From: Limnoperna fortunei
Lineage: Eukaryota; Mollusca; Bivalvia; Mytilida; Modiolidae
DNA: 64,000 nucleotides
NCBI GenBank assembly: GCA_944474755.1
Contig: OX104119.1
Span: 41,751,927-41,815,926, forward strand
Direction: 5' to 3'
Shown: piece by piece, positions 9,600 through 21,210 of the stretch
Position numbering within the stretch: the first letter of the stretch is position 1
Layout: each line of letters begins with the position of its first letter
Notes under the pieces: model-generated
Told to the model about the DNA's origin: nothing
Seen by the model: only the letters and a program-made list of their open reading frames with translations
Databases searched by the model: none
Translations under genes and position numbers: made by a program

Positions 9600-11637
9600 A
9601 ACCTTCTGTTGAAAAGGTGAGAAATCTTAATAGTTCTGAGTGGTATAAAATTACTTCAGATCTATGGATTTTAGATACTGTACAAAATATCTATCGGATA
9701 GAATTTGAAATCTTGCCGAAGATTTCATCAGTAATGAGGGAAATTAATTTCTCCACTGATAAAGCTTAGGTTGTCACTGATGAGGTTAGTAAACTGCTAG
9801 CAAAAGGAGCTATTTTAAAGGTTGATTCTGTTGAAGGGCAATTCATATCAAATATATTTCTTGTTCCCAAGAAAGATGGAACTTTGTGCCCAGTTATTAA
9901 TTTAAAAAATCTGAATACGTTTGTCAAATATCAACATTTCAAACAGGAGAACATTTCTTTTACATAAGATCTGATTAACAGAAATGATTTTCTAACATCA
10001 GTAGATCTTACTGATGCATATTTTAGTTTAGGTATACACAAGGATTTTAAGAAATACTTGCGTTTTTCTTGGAATAACAATTTATATGAATTTCAAGTTT
10101 TGTATTTTGGTCTGGCATCAGCACCTAGAGTTTTTACCAAAATATTAAAACCTGTTTATGCTTTCTTCAGAAAACTTGGCATTAGATGTATTTATTACAT
10201 TGATGATTCTCTTTGTGTGGATAGTAATTTTAATGATTGTCAGCAAAAAACTGTATTTATGACAAATCAATTAGATAAATTGAGTTACAGAGTCAATTTA
10301 AAGAAGTCTGTTCTTGTACCAACAAAACGAATAGTTTTCTTTGGTTTAATTATTGATACCGTTGTCTTCAAAGTCTTTTGGACTGAAGACAAAGTTGATA
10401 AAATTGTCTCCCTTGGTAAATTGTTGTTAAACAAAGAAAGGGTTTCAATACGCTGTTTATCTTCTTTTATTGGATTAGTAGTTCATGCCTTCAATGCAGT
10501 GACTGTTGGTCCTTTGCGTTATAGATCTTTGGAACGTGACAAAATCTCAGCTTTGTCTAGTTCTAATGGTGATTTTGATATTGAGACAAATTTATCTGAA
10601 ATTGCAAGAAAGGATATTTTATGGTGGGTTTCTAACTTAAAAAAAATCAATGGAAAATTAATTAGACCAAATACTGTTGATTTTTGGATGGAGTGTGATG
10701 CCTCAATAGAGGGTTGGGGCGCAAAATTTGGTGATAAATTGGTTGGTGGTAGTTGGAAAAAACAGGAAACACAAAATAATATAAATTTTTTGGAATTGAT
10801 GGCTATTTTGTATTCCCTTAAAGTTTTTTTCCCAAAGAGAAATCACTGCATATAGGCATTTGCTCAGACAACACAACAGCAGTGGCTTATATCAATGAAA
10901 TGGGTGGAATGGCATCACCCTTGTTGAATTAGTTGTCTTCTAAAATTTGGTCTTGGTGCTTTGACAGAGACATTTTTATATCAGCTCAACATATTCCTGG
11001 TTCGCATAACTTTGATGCAGACCATATGTCGAGAAATTTTACTGATTCCACAGAATGGAAGTTAAAACCTGAAATTTTTACAAGAATATGTAGGCATTTC
11101 TTTGAGCCTGATATTGATCTCTTTGTATCTCGTTTAAATGCTCAGCTAGAAACATTTGTCTCGTGGTCATATGACCCACAGTCCTCATATACAGATGCAT
11201 TTTCTATTTCATTGTCTGATTTCAAGCCTTATATATTTCCTCCTTTTAGTTTGATAGGAAAGATAATAAATAAGATTGTGCATGATAATGTTAGAAATGC
11301 AATTTTAGTTGTGCCTATTTGGCCTTGTCAAAATTGGTATCCATTATTGTTATCAGTGTGAATTTCTTTGCCAGTTAGGTTTCCAAGACACCAGGATCTA
11401 GTGACCATGCCTCACTCAGGACAGTGTCATCCTTTTTTGAAAAGACTAAATTTAATCGTTTGTCCTGTATCAGGACAGCACTCCTTAGTAAAGGATTTTC
11501 GGAAAGATCTATTGAAGTTATCACTGCCTCCTGGAGACAGACAACTAATAGACATTATGAGTATGCTTGGAGGAAATTCTTATTTTGGTGTGATAAAAGG
11601 AATGTTAATCCCATATGTCCAATTGAGAAGGGCATAA
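9575..11637 (+). pseudogene. DIRS reverse transcriptase-RNase H, multiply disrupted
   Basis: The frame overlaps the end of ORF1 and reads ...EWYKITSDLWILDTVQ, then the RT domain with VPKKDGTLCPVINLKNLN, SVDLTDAYFSLGI, FGLASAPRVFTK and the catalytic YIDDS (aspartates at 10,202-10,207). RNase H follows (ECDASIEGWGAKFG, FLELMAILYSL, then CSDNTTAVAYINEMGG and HIPGSHNFDADHMSRN). A DIRS-typical C-terminal module follows (DIDLFVSRLNAQ, DAFSISL, PPFSLIGKI, VVPIWPCQNWYPLLL). Disruptions: TAG 9,767, TAA 9,965, a frameshift near 10,850, TAG 10,930 and TGA 11,359. Past the last stop the same frame stays open to 11,637 with recognisable family sequence (PRHQDLVTMPHSGQCHPFLK), so the ancestral RT overlapped the recombinase ORF by about 200 bp. 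The enzyme would copy the RNA into a circular DNA intermediate. Confidence 0.9.
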
Positions 11638-12428
11638 TTAAATATATATACTTTTTGTTGGAGAAAAAATTTTCATTTTCTGTAATTAATACTGCCAAAT
11701 CAATGTTGACTCAGACTTTACCGTTGTTTGGAGTTGATGTTAGCAACTTTCATTATTTGGAGCGTATGCTCAAAGGATGTTACAATTGTAATCCGCCAGG
11801 AGTGCGGTATGTACACATGTGGGATGTTCAGATTGTATAACGGTATCTTATTACTTTATATCCTTTGGAAAAACTTAGTTTGAAGTTTTTGACTTTTAAG
11901 TTAATAACTTTAGTTGCTTTAATTACTGCAGCAAGGTCTCAAACCTTAGCTGCACTGGATTTGAACCATGTTATGTTTTATGATGGAGATAAGAAGGCTA
12001 TATTTTTGGTTCAGAAATCTATGAAGACTTCTAGACCTGGTATACCATTACCTAAGGTGACTTTACACAGTTATGTGAAGCCTGAATTATGTGTTATTAA
12101 AACTCTTTTATATTATATTGAGAAGATAGGAGATGTCAGAAAGACATCCAAGTTGTTTATTTCATATGTTACTTTTAGTGAAGTTACGACATCAACTTTA
12201 GCTCGTTGGATTAAAACTGTATTATTTCTGGCTGGTATTGATACTTCTGTGTTTAAAGCACATTCAGTACGCAGTGCTGCTACATCGACAGCTTTTGCAT
12301 CCGGTTGTACAATGAAAGAAATTCTTTCAACTGCAAACTGGACTAATGCTAAAACTGTTCACAAGTTTTATGATAAACATATTGATCAAAATCTGAATTT
12401 TGCTAATGCTGTCCTGTCTTTAAATTAA
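11424..12428 (+). pseudogene. DIRS tyrosine recombinase, one frameshift
   Basis: The N-terminal part (11,424-11,840) is the core-binding segment (TNRHYEYAWRKFLFWCDKR). The catalytic part continues in another frame through 12,428 after an indel near 11,830. Visible catalytic features are the first arginine in LITAARSQTLAALDL, the HxxR motif HSVRSAATSTAF, and a candidate nucleophilic tyrosine in VHKFYDKH near the C-terminus. This enzyme class integrates the circular DNA copy and replaces the DDE integrase of LTR elements. Its N-terminus overlaps the extended RT frame in a different phase. The sequence after 11,865 is long and intact, so degeneration looks recent or modest. Confidence 0.9.
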
Positions 12429-12488
12429 TTGTGTTATCATTGTATTAAATTTTGTTTATTTGAAGTTTGTGTCAACTCTTTAAACAAG

Positions 12489-12618
12489 CTATGTAATTAC
12501 TTCGAAGAGACGAAGGCGAATATGATTAAGAATGTACCCTCATCCAAGCATACCCAAGGGGTGTGAAGGATGAGGGTCATTCTTTGAATAGAGCTTGAGG
12601 CTCGAGAAGTAATTACAT
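12489..12618 (+). repeat. DIRS internal complementary region (ICR)
   Basis: Starts CTATGTAATTACTTCGAAGA and continues to GATTAAGAAT, the reverse complement of 7,497-7,540. It then switches at about 12,531 to GTACCCTCATCCAAGCATAC through CTCGAGAAGTAATTACAT, the reverse complement of the right outer end (12,800-12,884). The ICR thus records the circle junction of the two element ends and is thought to template their completion during DIRS replication. One substitution (TCGAAG in place of TTGAAG) distinguishes it from the left end. Confidence 0.92.
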
Positions 12619-12690
12619 CCACACCCATGACCCACCCTTTATGTTTGTTATAAAAGTGTCGGTTGACAACAAACTCTTTAAAGAATGATT

Positions 12691-12808
12691 GTCAGGTCAG
12701 TATTTAGGATGCTTACAGACTATAGGTATTCTATAGTCTTTTTCTTTTAACGGAGATTATACTGTAGCGCTTCAATGCTCATAGAGAACTAAAGCTATGT
12801 AATTACTT
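12691..12808 (-). repeat. DIRS right inverted terminal repeat
   Basis: Begins GTCAGGTCAGTATTTAGGAT and ends ...CTAAAGCTATGTAATTACTT, the reverse complement of 7,526-7,644. The outer extension 12,809-12,884 (CTCGAGCCTCAGGCTC to GATGAGGGTACATT) is unique to this end and is mirrored in the ICR. Confidence 0.9.
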
Positions 12809-12884
12809 CTCGAGCCTCAGGCTCTATTCAAAGAATGACCCTTATCCTTCACACCCCTTGGGTATGCTTGGATGAGGGTACATT

Positions 12885-15800
12885 TCCACATTTTAATTCC
12901 CCTACTTATACCTTTCACATTAAATGCCTATTATGTTGCTGTTTTCATCATTAATTCTTTGTAGTTATTTCGCATGTGTGTTCATCTTATTGTTTAATTG
13001 GATTATAATTTAAACTTATTTGTACCACATCACAATTAACTACAAGCTGAACTAATATAAATAATAGTTAGTCCGTTAAAAGTATTACATAACTGTTAAT
13101 GGAAGTAATTTGGTTTAGCGACAAAACAAATAAAACAATGCAAAATTCTTCTGGATTAATGGTTATCATACATAAAAATATAATGTTAAATAATGTATGT
13201 GTACAGTTCCCACGCTTAGTATTAAAATGTTTCCAGATTACTGGTCTACCAAAGTAGAAGCGTTAATTTTCAGTTACTTTCGCTGCATTATGTACTATAT
13301 TCATGTTATAACAAAGCGTACACAAAACTCGTCGTGTGATTCATTAGTGATCTTGTTGTTCAAACTATCGTCGCAAAATTGTTTCAGTATCAGAATCACA
13401 GAGATAAATATGCAAAAACAGAGAGTTTAATTAAAATTGCCAACTGCGAAAGTGCAATGTCAAAAGAACACATGATACGTATGCTTGAACTACATGTCGT
13501 TTAACAAAATCTACTCAAAGTAAACCAACTTGTCGAATACAAATATAAAATACAAATATAAAAACAGCAGAATACCTGAAAACCCATCTACTATGATTGT
13601 GGAAAGCTTGACTTAACAGAAGGATTCATAGAAGCCTTTAAGTTTTGGAAAATGGAAAAAATTAATAAACATTAGAATAGCACAGTGATATGTTCTTCTG
13701 ATGGTGAACTGTTTTTCTCAAAGGGACCGACAGTACAGTTGTCACAGCTCGGTTCAAACGTAATTATCATTGATTTATGAAGAGATAATGCAATAGTCTG
13801 AAACAAATGCCCTGAATTTCGGAGATGTTTTTCATTCCTTTCAGACGTTCTAAATTAAATTTAGGCAGATTTGATAAAAAAATTTTGGAACTGATGACAA
13901 TAGCTCTTAGATATTATAATTAGTTGGCATATACACATTTTGGGGTTTTGCTGCTATTGAGCCTAAACGCATGTGAGAAAGTCATTTGGGAACCATTATT
14001 ATGTCTGCTGATATTTCGAGTGAAATTTCTGGGACAACACCAGTCCCGGTTGGACCGAAGGGATCATAAGCTTAGGAATAACAACTACGTGCAGGATCGA
14101 TAATCATTGTTTAATCCATTTATATTGTAATATATATAATTACAGCCCTGACATTTCCGTAATTTATCGACGTTTACTTCGTTTTCCTTGTATTCTAGAT
14201 TCCAATATTTTATTTTTCAAGTTCATTTACCTACTTGTACCTTTCACATCAAATTGTTATTCAGTTCATGTTACCGTCAATCATTTTCCACTGTGTGTAT
14301 ATCTTATTGTTTATTGCATTATTAATTAAAATTAATTTGCAAATAATAACAAATATTTACGAGCTGTATAAATAATTATATATTTTAACACTCACAGTTC
14401 ATGTAAATTCATAAGACCTTCAAAAGAACCATTGTGAATAGAGGCTATTTGGTTCCAAGACAACGACCTGTAAAATGGCAGAACAATTCGATTAATTTAT
14501 AGTTGTTCTGGCAAAATAATTCATTATACAGAAAATTCAAATGATAAATATAGTGTTGTAAACATTTCCCATGTTTAGGTTTCTTTCCCATCGTACAATG
14601 TGAGAAACATATATTCCTCTGTGTTTACAATGTTTCGAGATTGGACATCAATTGTAGAGACGTAACGGTTCTGTCACTTTTGCTTTTTAAGGTAATATAC
14701 ACATGTTATAACAAAACATACTCAAAATTCTTCGTGTGATTCATTACTGATCTAGTTGTTCAAACTATCGTCGCAAACTTGTTTCAGTATCAAACTTCAA
14801 CAGCGCACAATAGCCAGACAGATAAGTCTGAGAAAACATTGAGTTCTATTTGAATTGTTAACTGTAAAACTGCAATGTCTGAACCAAGGTTTCACCTTGG
14901 GAATACAAATATAATAAACCAAACAACACACTTTAAAAACCTTCTATGTTGACTGTGAAAAGCCTTACGTATCAGAGGGAATAAAGAAGTTGTTCTGTAC
15001 GGTAAATTAGAAAAATATCACAAGCATAAGAATAACATACTGATATCGTACTCTGCTGGTGAACTGTAAGTCCACAAGGGGAAAACCAGTACAGTAATCA
15101 CTGCTCGGTTCAGACATAATTATCATTCAGTGATATTACAATAGTCTGAAGTAACTGTGCTAGAATTTTCGAAATGTTTCAAATAATATTGTGTCTCCAT
15201 GCATATGTCTAAAGGGGAATTAGTCGGATTTTGTATAATATTTTGATGAGTCTATACACATTTCATAATTAAAATGTGTGTAGCATTGGTATTTTTGTGG
15301 ACATTTCGAGTAAAAACACGGGGTGAACACCACTCTTACATGGCTGGTAATCGCAGAGGTATCAAAAGCATAATAACAAAAATTGCGTGCCAGATCGGAT
15401 ATAATTTATTCAGCCCGTTATGACTTAATATATACATTTACAGCCCTGAGGTATAGTGAATGTATCGACGTATGCTTGGTTTTACCTGCATACCAAATAT
15501 TAACATTTCTTAGCTGAACTACTATAAATTATAGTATTATGGCAACACTTACAGTATATGCAAATTGTGGAGTCCGTTAAAAGTATTACTAGGAATAGAA
15601 GTAATTTTGTTGGAAGACAATAACCTGTAAAGCGACAAAATAATTCCGTTAATGAACAATTGTTCTGGCTTAAAGGTTTATCATACAGAAAAATAAAATC
15701 ATAATATTGTATTGTATACATTTCCAATGTTAACAATTCTTTTCAATCGTACAATATAAGAAACATATATTCCTCTTTATTTACAATGCTGCAAAATTAA

Positions 15801-16387
15801 TTGTCTCCCATTTTAGTGACTGTCACTTTCGCTTCATAAGGTACTATAGACATGGTATGACAAAGCGTACTGAAAGTTCTTCGTGCGATTTATTACTGAT
15901 CTAAGTTGTTAAACTATCGTCGCAATATAGTTAAATTATCATCGTTGAATAGCGCGCAAAAGTCACAGAGATAAGTCTGAAAAAAACAAAGAATTTGGTT
16001 TGAATGGTCAACTGCGAAACCGCAATGTCCAAACGGCGCATGATACCAAAGCTTCAGTTACACGTCCCTAAAAATAAACTACACAAGCAAAAACAACTTG
16101 GGGTTTATAAATATAATAAACCACAGAATATCTTAAAATTCTTCCACTTTGATTGTGAAAAGCATGATTTATCAGTAACAAAATAAAGAATTATTTCTGT
16201 TTGTAAAATGAAAAAAACTACAAAGCATAAGAATATCATGATGATATGTTTCTCTGCTAGTGAACTGTATGTTCCTAAGGGGAACACCAGTACAGTAGTC
16301 ACACCTAAGTTTAGACACAAGTGACATTACACTAGTCTGAAATAATTGTTCTGAAATTTTGGAAATGCTTTAAATAATAACCTGTCT
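12885..16387 (+). repeat. Long-unit repeat: about three tandem monomers (copy 1)
   Basis: The anchor GAACTGTAAGTCC...CCAGTACAGT recurs near 13,708, 15,060 and 16,262 (spacings of about 1,352 and 1,202 bp). Each unit contains the same succession of blocks (GATTTGATATAATATTTTGAAAT-like, TTGGCATATACAC, ATTACAGCCCTGA, CAAACTATCGTCGCAAA). The whole stretch aligns end to end with 24,003-27,470, so the three-monomer block was itself duplicated. It stops abruptly after AAATAATAACCTGTCTC, where the paralog continues differently. No coding potential is conserved. Confidence 0.8.
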
Positions 16388-17230
16388 CGTTTATTAAGTT
16401 TGAATAGTTTGCAGGCCATTGGTCTTTCACAATTTATACTGTGATTTATAATTTATCATCATGTTTTCTCTGTTTCGAATTATCTGAAAAACTGTTGTTT
16501 TGGCAGTAAACAAGCAATTTAAGCTATTACTTACAGCGTGTTTAGATTTTTAAGACCTGTAAATACTCCACTCTCAATTAAAGTCAACTTGTTAATGTCT
16601 AAATATCTGCAAAATACAAAAAAGAACAAATGTTGTATGCATTGGACAAACAAGTAACAATATTTATCAATGTGTGTCTACTTTTTGTTATTAAATAAGT
16701 ACAAGAAAACAAGACAAAATAGTTGAGCGGTTTTAGTATAATGATGATATAAGAAAAAGAATCAATCATGGCGCATTGCGAAGTTTAAAACACAATTCAC
16801 ATGAAAATAAATTGACACACTGACTTGTGTTCAGTTTCGTCAGGTCTATTGCAAAACTGGCGAAATAACATTACGCCATGACAATGTTATACACTTTTAC
16901 GTGTTTTCCTTGTAAACCAAAGAAGCCAAAGCATTTTCGTTCACACACACACACACACATGTACCTATACAAAATGACGTTCACTCTGTAATGTTAAGTA
17001 GTTTTTATCAACACTAATTCTTTGGAAATAATGTTAGTTGTCAGTACAAAATATTGTTTTATTGCATTATTAGATCTTACTTAAACTAATGGTCAACATG
17101 ACTAAATAAATTCAATTATCATATAGCATTCTAATACTAAATTCCATTACAAGTACCATTGACAATATAAGCAACGACACAGTTCAAAACCATTCGAATA
17201 ATGAACGTTTTCTTTGCCTAATGCTATATC
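16388..17230. repeat. Dispersed non-coding block duplicated at 32.86-33.77 kb
   Basis: Shares with 32,860-33,770 the TGGCGAAATAACATTACGCC segment, a CA microsatellite, AAATGACGTTCACTCTGTAA and the closing CATTCGA(A/T)TAATGAACG. The first part also matches 3,934-4,420. Confidence 0.7.
16942..16959. repeat. (CA)n microsatellite
   Basis: A pure CA run of 18 bp; the orthologous spot in the duplicate (33,456-33,476) holds 21 bp. Confidence 0.9.
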
Positions 17231-18860
17231 ATGCAAAAAATTTAGATGAAACATATTGTTGTGTTCCTATATTTAAAATTATAGTTTGTCTTAATATTTG
17301 GAAAAATATATGTTCACCCATTCAAAGATTTCAGTTGTCTGTAACTTTCCTTTCGTACAGACCTGTATTGACAAAGTGTCGTGAAAGTCGTGCGTGCCGA
17401 AGATACTCAAGAACCTACCAAAAAATGTGGCGAATATTGATCTCACGGATAAGAGCTGGAATACAAACTAACACAAAGATTAACAGAAGGGTCTTCTATT
17501 GAGATGTTGGAAGCCTTAGTTGTCTAAATTGAGAAGGCTTTCCAGTTGGAAATATAAACAAAATATAATACCAGCAAATGAATGGTATAAGGATAGCTGC
17601 TTCTATGTGTGGATTGGTACACCGAACCGATTATCATTGATTCCCTTAATCATATTCCCACATATTCGAATTTACTGCCATGAAATTTCGAAAATTTTGT
17701 TAGTGATGGCCTAAGTCAAATTGATAAAAATTTTGGTAATAAAACCTCTTCAGCATATGAATCATTTGTTCTTTAAATACTTCCTGGGGTTAGGTCGCAC
17801 CTGATGATTATTGACAAGACAGACCATCTTACTGTCATAAATAAATAAAATTTATAACCGTGGTATTTTGTATAACATGTTCTTATATAAAACTTTCTAC
17901 TGTAAAATGTTTGTCTGAATATAAAAGGATGTTCTGTCTTCCGGAATTTTTCATATTTTTTTATTTGTTCTCTCTGTAAAAAGTCTGCATATGAAAAAAT
18001 TGATATCTTCCTGTCAGATTTTCGATATTTTGTCTTCTTGAAGCGCACATACGACCAACTATTTAGATATTGTAATTAGCGTAACTTATTGCTTTGCAAT
18101 AACTAGGAGGCCAATCAGTGCTTGACCCATGGTTGTGCATGGCTTAAACACAACATATGGAACCGGGCTAAAGAATCATCACAATAAGGCTCCATAAATC
18201 TTCTTTTCTTTACATTTCTCAACTCAAAATACAGATATGTTGAAATATTGAAATATACATGCATAATGTATATATGAAGCAAAACAGACCGATCATTTTC
18301 AGACAAATTATACATGTGCATCTGTTTGGTTCTATTGATAACTCAAATACAGATATGCTGTTGTGAAATCTTTCAAATAGGGATTGATGACAGAAACAAT
18401 GAAGTGATCACATCTGAAGTTGTATAGTTTTTAAAGGTAGAACTGCTGCAAAGTATTGATGTGTGTGGAAACAAAGCAAAGGGTTCTTATTATCTCGGAA
18501 AATGGTGATATTATTTCGAATAATTTGAATATTTTAACGTTTCATGAATTAAAACATTTTAGAAAATGAAATAGACTTTAAATAAATTATGTCCGTTTCT
18601 GTCAGTGAACTTTTTTTTTTAAATATGTAATATTCTATTGGTTCGTGTTTAATGTAAAATAATTCGAATTGTTAAAGGTTTGTTTTTTTCTTTTTTCGTT
18701 TGTAATACGTTGCAATATTTTTTTCTTTACTGTTTTATGATTTTCTTTTTGTCATTTTGCAATAATGATCTACAATCGTTTCTTTATAGCTGAAATGTAA
18801 AAGAGGTCAATATGGAGAAAATGCTTCAATTTATGTGTGTTTGGTTTTTAAGTCTTTTTC
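17231..18860. other. No gene recognised
   Basis: Frames at 17,221-17,502, 17,520-17,714, 17,773-18,048 (minus) and 18,115-18,321 (minus) are short and match no family I know. From 18,590 onward the sequence is dominated by T/A homopolymers. Confidence 0.35.
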
Positions 18861-19247
18861 TGTCGTATAGTGTATAGACGCATAATACCTTTATATGATA
18901 CGGTTATTGTTATAAAGTGACATGTCTGATGATATCTTGTAATAACTTGTAAAATGCATGCAAAAACGTCAATATAAGTTTATGTCTACGATTCAAGAGA
19001 TAATTGAAGTGAGCTTAGTTTGTTGAAAGAAGATAATAAAATATTCTTTTAATATTAAATAACTTTGGCATAATTGAACGTATTAACATTGCAAATAACA
19101 TATAAACATGTAACTTTAACTGTGGAACAAATAAAGCGGTTTGTACAATAATTCAGGGATGAAACTTAACGGTCGCCCAGTCGCCAATGCGAGTGGAATT
19201 TCGGGCGGGCGACCAAAAGTTTCTGTCTGATTGACCCAGCTGGCGAC

Positions 19248-19254
19248 TATAAAA
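19248..19254 (+). promoter_or_regulatory. Candidate TATA box inside the hAT-like element
   Basis: TATAAAA lies about 95 bp inside the left terminus, upstream of the coding remnant at 19,680. It could have driven transcription of the parental element. No initiator or start codon links the two convincingly. Confidence 0.35.
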
Positions 19255-19679
19255 GTGTTGTACAGCTGAACAAGATAATTACCAGAAAATTCTAATCTCC
19301 GTCAGTTCAAATTAGAAGTCATGTTTTCTCTGCCGCGTGTTTTCCCTTTCGCTATAAATAGAATATTGTCAAAAGGATATCCCATAATGCATAGTTCTAA
19401 TTATCAAACGAACCAATTCCGTTTTAACCGATTGTTGAACATATTAAAATAAACAAAGAGAGTTGAGTTTTTATTTTAGCATCGAACAAGTTCTTTAATA
19501 TGCTTTCAGTTGTGAACAAACGTCTTTTAGTTCATGTCATGTCCGTTTCTTGAATTGTTTGTATTTGAATCAAAATAAAACTATCTTAGTTGCTCCGTGA
19601 TCGATTTTACATTACATGTACATTGCACACTTCCTAGTAACATAATAACCACGTGGGGATATAAAACGAGTCGAAGAGC

Positions 19680-19898
19680 TGGCGGAGAAAAGAAAATCGG
19701 AAGAAGAAAACCGATAATATAATAAAGAATACGAACAAAAAAGGAAAAGTAAGGAGAAATATGTCAATGAAGTTTTGGACAAGATGGAGCAAGTGGCAGA
19801 GGAGATTGATGAGTGTGACTGAGGATTCTTATTCTGCTTTATCTGATGATGACCTTAATGAGGACAATGTTTTTAGCAATCTTATGTGCAGTGATTAA
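19680..19898 (+). pseudogene. Lysine/glutamate-rich coding remnant in the hAT-like element
   Basis: One frame reads RVEELAEKRKSEEENR, then after a stop NKEYEQKRKSKEKYVNEV and LDKMEQVAEEIDECD. A second frame then continues EDSYSALSDDDLNEDNVF and SNLMCSD before TAA at 19,896-19,898. Followed together across an indel, these look like the charged, probably coiled-coil, acidic C-terminus of a protein. I do not recognise the family; it may be the end of the element's own protein or a captured host exon. Confidence 0.4.
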
Positions 19899-20604
19899 AC
19901 AAATATTTTATTTACTATTATACATATGTGAAAAATAATGAATTTTTCCATACGTGTTGTAACATGGGTTATACATGTTGTTTGTTCTACCATAAATGGT
20001 AAAGAAAAAGTAAACTGTAGTGAACCAGATGTAGACATTCAGGATTTTGTCATATCTTTTTATTTGACCTGTTATAACATTATTGTTTTGCCTTAGATGT
20101 ATCAAATAAAATACATGCAATTTATTAGTTCACTGTATATTTATCAAATGTTTTGATACTGTACCAAAGTAGTAAATGTACATGTACTTGCAAATAAATG
20201 ACAAGACAAATTATCTTAATTCAGTATTTTAATAATAACAAACAACGTGACAAAGGTTTTAAATAATGAGGCACGTTAATGAAAAATATACATCATAGTT
20301 TTTAAGGCAACTATTGTGTTGACAAAAAGTTGGGCCCCTAACATTTTTGTTGGGCCCCTAGAATTCTAGAGGTTAGGAGCCCAGCTGGCCCCTGAATGAA
20401 AAAACTTAAGCTCTATCCCTGAATAATATTAACCGCTTAAACAATATGTCCTGACCACCTGTAATGTTTTGTTTCTTTAGCTCCGTCGAATTCACACAGC
20501 AGTTGTTTGTTGTTGTTTTCGAATGGATATAAGTATTTCCTCTTGTTAAATAGAAGAGCCATATTTTTTAATATGCGCACCTCATTTACAATGTGTTGTA
20601 ATAT

Positions 20605-20739
20605 ACAGTTATTTAATGCCTGTTCATGGAGCAGTCAAAACTATTATCCCGAGGCCGAAGGTAACAGTTCCTAAATCATCTCTTGAGCACCGATGGCATA
20701 ATAGTTTGATTTCCCCATGAACAGGCATTAAATAACTGT
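20605..20739. mobile_element. Palindromic MITE
   Basis: The outer arms are near-perfect inverted copies: ACAGTTATTTAATGCCTGTT at the left and AACAGGCATTAAATAACTGT at the right, extending inward to CATGG...CCATG and an (A)ACTATTAT / ATAATAGTTT pair. The central part is unique (CCGAGGCCGAAGG). The paralog at 36.9 kb lacks it. No clear target duplication was seen. Confidence 0.65.
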
Positions 20740-21210
20740 TTTATTAACTTATAAACTTTACAGAGAGAGTGATCACGTTAAAGGATCTTGGTTGGCCATG
20801 TTAAAACTTTTGGATGCCATTGGTTGATCAAATCCTCGCTTTCATTATGGGTAACAATCTTCAAATGACATGAATGAGATGGTAGTCTGTGCGCTTGACA
20901 CTGCGCAACGTTCTCGGGCATGTAACATTCGTTCCGGAAAGAGTGAAACAGTTAACTGTTACACGCTGACGTCATTGTGGAAAAGAAATGAATGAAAACA
21001 TCCGAAATTACTTCATATGAAAAATATTTACTATAAGTTAATAAAATAAAATGTCCTAAACATAAGATTTGTACATGAAATTCGGATAGAGTAAACAGGT
21101 GGATGCATGTGCTCCAGAAAGAACACTGTGTTGTTTTTGACACCGCGATGTTAAAAATGTCAATAAATGTTAAAGGCATAGTTTTTGGTTCCAAATGAAC
21201 CAAACAAGCT

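Larger units (their letters stand above)
7497..12884 (+). mobile_element. DIRS-1-like tyrosine-recombinase retrotransposon, defective
   Basis: A 5.39-kb element with all the structural hallmarks of the DIRS order. It has inverted terminal repeats (7,526-7,644 and 12,691-12,808), unequal outer extensions, and an internal complementary region at 12,489-12,618. The left half of that region is the reverse complement of the left end, and its right half is the reverse complement of the right end. Between them lie a gag-like region, RT plus RNase H, and a tyrosine recombinase, in DIRS order and all on the plus strand. There is no integrase, protease or LTR. In this family a circular DNA copy integrates by tyrosine recombinase without target duplication, and none is seen here. 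Several frameshifts and stops make this copy non-autonomous. The empty site is preserved in the paralog near 23,786. Confidence 0.93.
19154..20421 (+). mobile_element. hAT-like element, non-autonomous
   Basis: Terminal inverted repeats read CAGGGATGAAACTTAA at the left and, in reverse, CAGGGATAGAGCTTAA at the right. The right flank is AATAATAT and the left flank AATAATT. The paralogous empty site at about 36,640 reads GTACAATAATATTAA, so an 8-bp target duplication with one base lost explains both flanks, as expected for hAT transposases. Inside are a TATA box near the left end (TATAAAA 19,248-19,254) and a decayed lysine/glutamate-rich coding remnant (19,680-19,898). No hAT transposase domain was recognised. 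Confidence 0.75.
18861..21210. repeat. Duplicated block (paralog of 36.36-36.96 kb) expanded by insertions
   Basis: 18,870-19,150 plus 20,422-20,600 plus 21,040-21,100 align in order with 36,370-36,960. Shared landmarks are CACATGTCTGATGATATCTTGTAATAA (GACATG in this copy), TAACTTTAACTGTGGAA, TAATGTTTTGTTTCT and TTTGTACATGAAAT. The extra material in this copy consists of the hAT-like element (19,154-20,421) and a roughly 440-bp insertion that includes the palindromic MITE. Confidence 0.75.

Noticed and set aside
11368..11637. Independent 89-codon gene
   Set aside because: It is the continuation of the DIRS RT frame past a stop and overlaps the recombinase.
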